This document shows positions 57,632-64,000 of a DNA stretch of 64,000 nt, one piece after another (position 1 is the first letter of the stretch; every line of letters starts with the position of its first letter). The stretch lies in the NCBI GenBank assembly GCA_029204225.1, contig CM055095.1, positions 11,687,506-11,751,505 of the forward strand, written 5' to 3'. This stretch comes from Diphasiastrum complanatum. Its lineage: Eukaryota; Streptophyta; Lycopodiopsida; Lycopodiales; Lycopodiaceae. The notes beneath the pieces were generated by a model that made no database searches, was not told the DNA's origin, and worked only from the letters and a program-made list of their open reading frames with translations. The position numbers and the translations under genes are program-made.

Positions 57632-58840
57632 TGTAGCGCAGGCATCCCAAAGGGAGCCGGGAACCACGACTTAGCTTCCCAGCCTTCAACTCTTGCCATC
57701 CAAACCCACTTGACATACAAGCAGCCAACTCGCCAACAACGCTCAGACTTAACCAACTTGAAGTTCCGCAAACCAACATTGAGATCCAACCTGGCGCCAT
57801 GCCAGATTGGGGGTCCCGACGTGGGTGACTTCCCTCCAAGCAAGCCGCCCTACATACATCAAACTTAACCAACTCGAAGCTTCGTTACAAACGAGTAACA
57901 TCCATTCCAAGCAAGCGGTCTGACTTACATCAGACTTAACCAACTGATAGCTTCGTCACGAGCGCTGGAAGCCAACCTGGCGCCACGCCAGACTGGACAG
58001 CCATAAACAGGTAACATCCACCCAAGCAAGCCATCCAACTCAGCCGACAGGTTAGAGCCCGTTCCCCAAGAGCTTCACCCATTCACGTTCATGCAAGGAA
58101 CACTCAGAACCACAAGCCGCGATAGATATGGAAACAACCAGTTCCTGGACCAAATGGTCCTGACAGCATACCGTTGGCGCCACGGACCGAATGGTCCCAA
58201 CGGCATACCGCTGGCGTCCCGAGATACGACCCTCAACTATGTGCCAAGTTAAAAATTTTGAAAGCGGCCTTACAACTGGCGCTTTTACCGAACACTGAAA
58301 CCCAGAAGGTAATCAGAGTCAGTTTGAGAAAAATCCCACTTTATTGATAAATCTGAGAAGGTTACATTTCAAGTGTGTGACCGACCCTAGTCTCCGGAGC
58401 GCTAGCATGCCAAGGCGAGAGCCATGACAACATTCCAGCAAGGGAGGCTGAGACTTGGTTGGAGCTCGCCCTGAGTCGCAACCCGCACTCCCCTATAGTA
58501 TTGGTGTGATTCGGCACCCCCTCTCATACCAAGCACTCTACCCAAGCTGGTAAAGCACGTTTTTCTCTCTCTAGGATTTTCTCTTTCTAGAAAGTCATTT
58601 TCTCTCTCTAGATTTTATTGATCCCCAGGCTTCCTTTAATCATGCCTAGATCGTGTGAGGTGATTGCACATCGATCTGAGCTCTCTGGACTCCGCTAGAA
58701 CCGATCAAAGATTTTCAGCCATAGGAACTTGGCGCCGACTGGATTTTGGTCACAGTGGCGCCGGGAGCAGCAGGGGCGCTGCTGGCGCCGGGGACATAGC
58801 TGGCGCCGGAAGTAAAGCTTGTAAAGGTAGCTTTACAACA
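57632..58840 (-). repeat. 3' LTR of element B
   Basis: 1,209 bp from TGTAGCGCAGG to CTTTACAACA on the plus strand. Direct repeat of 61,570-62,756. Contains the GGCGCC-rich U3 part at 58,730-58,810 and CT-rich blocks at 58,563-58,612. Confidence 0.95.
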
Positions 58841-58854
58841 TCCACCCCACCTTT
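58841..58854 (-). promoter_or_regulatory. Polypurine tract of element B
   Basis: The minus strand reads AAAGGTGGGGTGGA immediately before the LTR start TGTTGTAAAG, as needed to prime plus-strand DNA synthesis. Confidence 0.85.
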
Positions 58855-60706
58855 ATAAAATCTGATGTCCTCATCAGATGTCAGATTAAAGTAAAGGTGT
58901 CTCCCAATTAAAATGACTATACATTTAAGCTACTTGGCACAGTACTCAATTTACTGGCCACTTTTTATTAACATTGAAGCTGGCACGCCACAAGTCGGAG
59001 GCTCAGCTCTTTGTACTGAAAAATTACACAACTTGAAAATATATCTTTGTCTGAGAAAAGCGTAGATTTGATATCGCTTTCGTAAAACCCGAGAACCTTA
59101 TTAACTGGTGACAGAGAGGCCTTTCTTTGAAATGTTCGCCCTTGTCACTTTTGACTTTCGACTTTGGAACTCCTTTGAGCTCCTGATTTGTCCTTGATGC
59201 ACTTTGTGTTGAGCTCCCTGAGCTCCAGATTTGTTCAGTTTTGCACAGGTATCAAGGCTCCCTGAGCCGAAGGATTTATCGTTTGATTGCCCACTTTATG
59301 GTCCACTCCGTGCCTTGTTGCTTCTGCACCTTGATTTCTCTCCTTGTCCCAGCCTGATCTTGATACTTTTCCATCTTGGCTATTTAAGGTAGGCAAAGAT
59401 TGAGTACTCCGCAATGCACCTCTCACTTAGCTTGAAGTAGCTCTTTGAATCAGCCCAAATGTAACCATTGACCTCGTGGAAAGTCAAAGGGTCGCACCAG
59501 TTTGATCCGCATCCGAACTATCTCTTCGCGTTTGTTTGAAGCACCATGTCTGTCGCGCAAAACTTGACTTTCACAATTCCATCACCGGTCAGTTGCCTCA
59601 CAGTCAAAAACAAGAAGTGTACATCGAGCTTGGCTTCAAGTAGCTCTCTTTGAATCAGAAACATGCACCCAGAGTTTGCACTAATCCGATCTCAACGCGA
59701 ACTGTCCCTTAGCGTCCGTTTGAAATACCAAGCCTTTCATGCAAGACTCAACTTTCACAGTTCCTTCATTGATCAGCTGCCTTACACGTAACACAAGCCA
59801 GCGTACTCATATGTTTCCTCATCATTGCTGGTCCAGAGAAAGCCTATAACAAGCTTTCCTTTCCCAAAAAAAACTTGTCAACTTATTAGGTCCAAAGTTC
59901 GCCAGTCTCCTCGTGTGAGTATGGCTAGGTCACCTTGAATTTGCCCCCATTTTGATCAACTTTCATTCAAAATTTGCCCCAAGAGAGAGGTGTGTGGTGT
60001 GATAGTTCCCCTCCACTTAATAAATCAGCTGATCGGACTTAGAGTAGAGTTCTTCGGACAAAAAGCCTTTCCAACACTTTGCTTCCCATCTGCTAGGATT
60101 ATGGCTCGATCCAACTTGTTGCCAATCTCTGAAGAGGATCCTAGTCTTTTTCCCTTTGCGGAAAAACCCAACTGATACTGGATATCACCCATGCTCAGTG
60201 AGTTTCAGTTCCGAAGGTGGCCGTCCCAAAATGAAGACCAACTGCTCCATAGAAGATCTCCCCTGAAATTGCCCTTTCCAACTTTTGACTTCCAGCTTGC
60301 ATCTGGTGGGCGTTGTCGCAAACGAAACTAACCCAAGAAACAGGCTAGCCATCCATCCTTTGCAAACATTGAGTCGTTTCGTTGTCGTTCACGTGTGAGT
60401 ACTTGAACTGCAAATCCGCCCCACAGATTCTGTAGTCCTCTTTGTTTGATGGTATCAGCCTTCAAAAGAAAAAGCTCCTTCTCGAGCCATCAGCTCCTTG
60501 TATCACAAGCAATCATGCAAACCAAGCAAAGCACGAGTACTAAGACTCACCACGAATACATACAAGTAAGACACTCAGGCAGGTTTACTAACAAGTAACA
60601 AAGACAAGGTCCCCCTTTGAGATTGTCCTGCCAACGGACCTTTGCCTGGCCGCGCCCATACAAATCGATCACAGAATCAGCCCACATAGGACACCCCTCC
60701 AACCAT

Positions 60707-61270
60707 CCGTGCTTTCACCATTAAGCAGCACATTGCCTCAGTCACGCCCCACCACTTTTTGGTCGATAGCCCTTATAGCTAAACGATCGGCAGCTATCCT
60801 TGAATATACCACCCTCGTGGACGCACCCGTGCTTTCACCGTCAGGCAGCACATTGCCTCAGTAACGTCCCCACCAAATCTAGTCGATAGCCCTTATAGCT
60901 AAACGATCGGCAGCGTACCCCCCAATCGTGGACGCACCCGTGCTTTCACCGTTAGGCAGCACATTGCCTCAGTAACGCCCCCACAAAATTTGGTCGATAG
61001 CCCTTATAGCTAAACGAATGGCAGCTATCCTTGAATATACCACCCCCGTGGACGCACCCGTGCTTTCACCGTTAGGCAGCACATTGCCTTAGTAACGCCC
61101 CCACCAAATTTAGTCGATAGCCATTATAGCTAAACGATCGGCAGCATACCACCCAAATCGTGGACGCACCCGTGCTTTCACTGTTAGGCAGCACATTGCC
61201 TCAGTAACGCCCCCACCAAATTTGGTCGATAGCCCTTATAGCTAAATGAACGGTGGTCATCGTGAATATG
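60707..61270 (+). repeat. Internal tandem array, alternating units of about 120 and 111 bp
   Basis: Five unit starts (CCGTGCTTTCACC) at 60,707, 60,827, 60,938, 61,058 and 61,170 give spacings of 120, 111, 120 and 112. All share GGCAGCACATTGCCTCAGTA and GGTCGATAGCCCTTATAGCT. The long form ends with CTATCCTTGAATATACCACC, the short one with a CATACC/GTACCCCCCAATCG end. More diverged copies of the CCGTGCTT...GGCAGCAC motif follow to 61,480. The nested copy A has only about one unit (29,866-30,000). Confidence 0.9.
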
Positions 61271-61555
61271 TCACCCCGCACCCCACAAGGCATAGACCGT
61301 GATTACACCATCCTAATGGCAGCACATTGCCTCATCTGTCCTACGTGCAGACGGCGCCAGGCCCGAACCGCGGAAACTGACCGTGCTTACACCTCAAGGG
61401 CAGCACTTTGACTCATCAAGCCCCCGTCCTGCCAACCACCCCGACCGTGGACGCACCCGTGCTTACACTGTGGGCAGCACCTTGCACAACAGTTGTCTTG
61501 ATGAACCCCAAACCTGGCCATTTCCGTGAGATTCGCATAGCTGACCGGCCAGTCG

Positions 61556-61567
61556 GCTCTGATACCA
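61556..61567 (-). promoter_or_regulatory. Primer binding site of element B
   Basis: TGGTATCAGAGC on the minus strand, two bases after the LTR end CTACA, complementary to the 3' end of plant initiator tRNA-Met. Identical to the site in copy A. Confidence 0.93.
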
Positions 61568-61569
61568 CA

Positions 61570-62756
61570 TGTAGCGCAGGCATCCCAAAGGGAGCCGGGA
61601 ACCACGACTTAGCTTCCCGGCCTTCAACTCTTGCCATCCAAACCCACTTGACATACAAGCAGCCAACTCGCCAACAACGATCAGACTTAACATTGAGATC
61701 CAAACCTGGCGCCATGCCAGATCGGGGGGTCCCGACGTGGGTGGACTTCCCTCCAAGCAAGCCGCCCGACATACATTAAACTTAACCAACTCGAAGCTTC
61801 GTTACAAACGAGTAACATCCATTCCAAGCAAGCGGTCTGACTTACATCAGACTTAACCAACTGATAGCTTCGTCACGAGCGTTGGAAGCCAACCTGGCGC
61901 CACGCCAGACTGGACAGCCATAAACAGGTAACATCCACCCAAGCAAGCCATCCAACTCAGCCGACAGGTTAGAGCCCGTTCCCCAAGAGCTTCACCCATT
62001 CACGTTCATGCAAGGAACACTCAGAACCACAAGCCGCGACAGATATGGAAACAACCAGTTCCTGGACCAAATGGTCCTGACAGCATACCGTTGGCGCCAC
62101 GGACCGAATGGTCCCGACGGCATACCGCTGGCGTCCCGAGATACAACCCTCAGCTATGTGCCAAGTTAAAAATTTTGAAAGCGGCCTTACAACTGGCGCT
62201 TTTACCGAACACTGAAACCCAGAAGGTAATCAAAGTCAGTTTGAGGAAAATCCCACTTTATTGATAAATCTGAGAAGGTTACATTTCAAGTGTGTGACCG
62301 ACCCTAGTCTCCGGGGCGCTAGCATGCCAAGGCGAGAGCCATGACAACATTCCAGCAAGGGAGGCTGAGACTTGGTTGGAGCTCGCCCTGAGTCGCAACC
62401 CGCACTCCCCTATAGTATTGGTGTGATTCGGCACCCCCCTCATACGAAGCACTCTACCCAAGCTGGTAAAGCACATTTTTCTCTCTCTAGGATTTTCTCT
62501 TTCTAGAAAGTCATTTTCTCTCTCTAAATTTTATTGATCCCCAGGCTTCCTTTAATCATGCCTAGATCGTGTGAGGTGATTGCACATCGATCTGAGCTCT
62601 CTGGAATCCGCTAGAACCGATCAAAGATTTTCAGCCATAGGAACTTGGCGCCGACTGGATTTTGGTCACAGTGGCGCCGGGAGCAGCAGGGGCGCTGCTG
62701 GCGCCGGGGACATAGCTGGCGCCGGAAGTAAAGCTTGCAAAGGTAGCTTTACAACA
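61570..62756 (-). repeat. 5' LTR of element B
   Basis: 1,187 bp, same ends and order as 57,632-58,840. It lacks a short stretch found in the other LTR (between CGATCAGACTTAAC and ATTGAGATCC, near 61,692). Confidence 0.95.
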
Positions 62757-62761
62757 CTTGG
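62757..62761 (+). repeat. Right target-site duplication CTTGG
   Basis: Matches 57,627-57,631 and follows the LTR end ...TTTACAACA without a gap. Confidence 0.9.
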
Positions 62762-64000
62762 GTAGAGAGAGAATAGACAAAAAATGTATGTGAACCAAAA
62801 TTGCATTAATTCTCAACTATTTTTTGTACAAAAAGTGAGCTCCTCTATATAGTGATTCAAAATCCAAGAGGAATAGAATGCAAGTAAAATGATTGGACCT
62901 CTTACATAGCTTCTCTAACTTTCATTGGTCTAGTGACATAAGGACCCTTGATTATGATTGGACCAATTTCATGGATCTTTCACTTTTGATTGGTCACATA
63001 ACTTCATAACAACACATAGGGAAGTGTCACTAGCCCTCTACTATCATGCCATGTGTAAGAAGCCGAACCTGCCTCGATTTGCATCGCACACCAAAATTGG
63101 CCTAATCACCTACTAGCATGTGTGCATGGGGTAGAAAAGTCAAAGTACCCCCCCAAACTCAAGATTAAGGCCTATTGACTAATCAAACTCTTCATAAATG
63201 ATCTAAAAAAATTATGGCTAACCTCCACACATGGGAACATGCTCCACAAATGTGAGATTTCACTATGTACATGATATTGCAAAAGATCAAGCTAGATTTT
63301 GCCAATTTTTCACAATAACTAAAATTAAAACTACAAGAGAACCTTAATCATTAGCCAGGCTATCCATATGCCTGAGCTCCTTAGTGTTGTTGTTGTCTAG
63401 TTCTTGGATCATGCTATCAACAGCAAGCTTGGAAGGATCTTACAACGATTAGGAGCGTGATCTAGCGATATCATCTTCAAATTAAAGGTGGATCACTAGT
63501 ATGCTTTTAATTCTTGCATATTGCATGTATGGATAGCTATTATATTTCCTATGTTGTTTTATGCTAATTGATGAAGTGATCATAGTTATTGGATTGTGCA
63601 TACCATATAACTGTCATGTCATATTCTCATCATTTTGAAACTGTGTTGCCTCTGAATGATGTCCTAATTATTCCAAAACGAATTTTTTGAAATGTCAGAA
63701 TGTCATGAAAAAATGAACCAAGATTTTTTTTTTATGTAAAACTTGCACAAAGGATTTGGAGGCTCGCAAAATAGGAGCAATAGGAGTTCGTGGAAGTTAA
63801 ATTGGATGTGTGAGTACTCTATGTGAGGATAATGATCTATAGAAAGTGTTTACTCTGCTACGTGCTTCATGTATGCTTTGTATAATATGCATCAGTGTGT
63901 CATATACGATATCAGGTTGTTGAAGGATTCCTTAAATGCTAGGTCAGGACTCATAATGTTAAACAACTTATATTTGATAGCTAGTGTTTTTTTAATGATA
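62762..64000. other. Spacer to the end of the window
   Basis: AT-rich DNA without recognised genes. Minus-strand words near 62,850 (ACTATATAGAGGAGCTCAC) look like an LTR TATA region but no edges were found. Confidence 0.4.

Larger units (their letters stand above)
57632..62756 (-). mobile_element. Complete non-autonomous LTR element, copy B
   Basis: A 5,125-bp unit with nearly identical direct LTRs of about 1.2 kb, TG..CA ends, a perfect 5-bp duplication (CTTGG), a tRNA-iMet primer site beside one LTR and a polypurine tract beside the other. Both fix the direction as minus. The 2.7-kb internal part has no gag, protease, RT or integrase motif in any frame and no open reading longer than about 125 codons, so it is of the LARD type and must be moved by another element. 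The two LTRs differ mainly by a 20-some-base deletion near 61,690 and scattered single changes, so insertion looks recent. A second family member is nested in Copia-3 at 28,308-31,595. Confidence 0.93.

Noticed and set aside
60707-61270. Regular array that might suggest CRISPR
   Set aside because: Units are 111-120 bp with no spacers, lie inside an LTR element and are in a plant genome.
63430-63520. Words resembling part of a small ribosomal or spacer RNA
   Set aside because: Only a few bases fit and no rRNA core sequence is present.

Overview
The window looks like a repeat-rich intergenic stretch of a land-plant nuclear genome. The supporting signs are plant-type LTR retrotransposons of both superfamilies (Ty1/Copia and Ty3/Gypsy), a CACTA (En/Spm) TNP2-type transposase with plant introns, priming sites for initiator tRNA-Met, a long tract of plant telomere-like TTTAGGG units, AT-rich spacers, and one intact nuclear tRNA-Gln(CUG) gene. 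The species cannot be told from the sequence. No intact single-copy protein gene was found: nearly every coding signal is a broken mobile-element gene.

Layout. 0-3.2 kb: minus-strand Copia (gag, protease, integrase tail), interrupted by a 1.1 kb segment that carries a spliced gene fragment. 3.2-4.0 kb: plus-strand Copia leader and gag. 4.0-6.2 kb: mostly unassigned. 6.2-8.4 kb: broken spliced gene, possibly a DDE-type transposase relative. 8.5-11.4 kb: plus-strand Copia from zinc knuckle to RNase H, followed by a polypurine tract and LTR start. 12.0-13.2 kb: another Copia leader with a duplicated priming site, and gag. 13.2-23.7 kb: long minus-strand Gypsy element (gag, protease, RT, RNase H, integrase) with an extra roughly 1,000-codon ORF after pol that has its own TATA box. 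26.05-31.99 kb: minus-strand Copia, split by a nested non-autonomous LTR element (28,308-31,595, TSD GGTCC). 32.3-33.15 kb: a dinucleotide microsatellite, then a 750-bp tract in 7-bp register that grades from CCAAGGG to TTTAGGG. 33.2-40.3 kb: three Copia remnants and an LTR/PBS-like tandem array. 40.6-41.4 kb: fragment of an unusual reverse transcriptase. 43.38-44.05 kb: three long (GA)n arrays. 45.7-46.46 kb: Copia RNase H with a duplicated segment. 46.6-49.0 kb: CACTA TNP2-like transposase. 50.4-50.7 kb: cluster of GCGTGGAT-type inverted repeats. 52.2-54.6 kb: two Gypsy fragments and a minisatellite. 56.96-57.03 kb: tRNA-Gln. 57,632-62,756: structurally intact young non-autonomous LTR element (TSD CTTGG) of the same family as the nested copy at 28-31 kb.

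How the parts relate. Two Copia copies (8.5-11.4 kb plus; 26.05-31.99 kb minus) belong to one family and help to read each other. The two non-autonomous LTR elements share LTRs, a tRNA-iMet primer site and internal repeats but show no gag or pol, so they would have needed proteins from another element. The nested insertion shows that this family was active after the Copia element had landed. The less usual content is the Gypsy extra ORF, the odd reverse transcriptase, the DDE-like spliced pseudogene and the 7-mer gradient tract. Divergence, copy number and family names could not be computed here.
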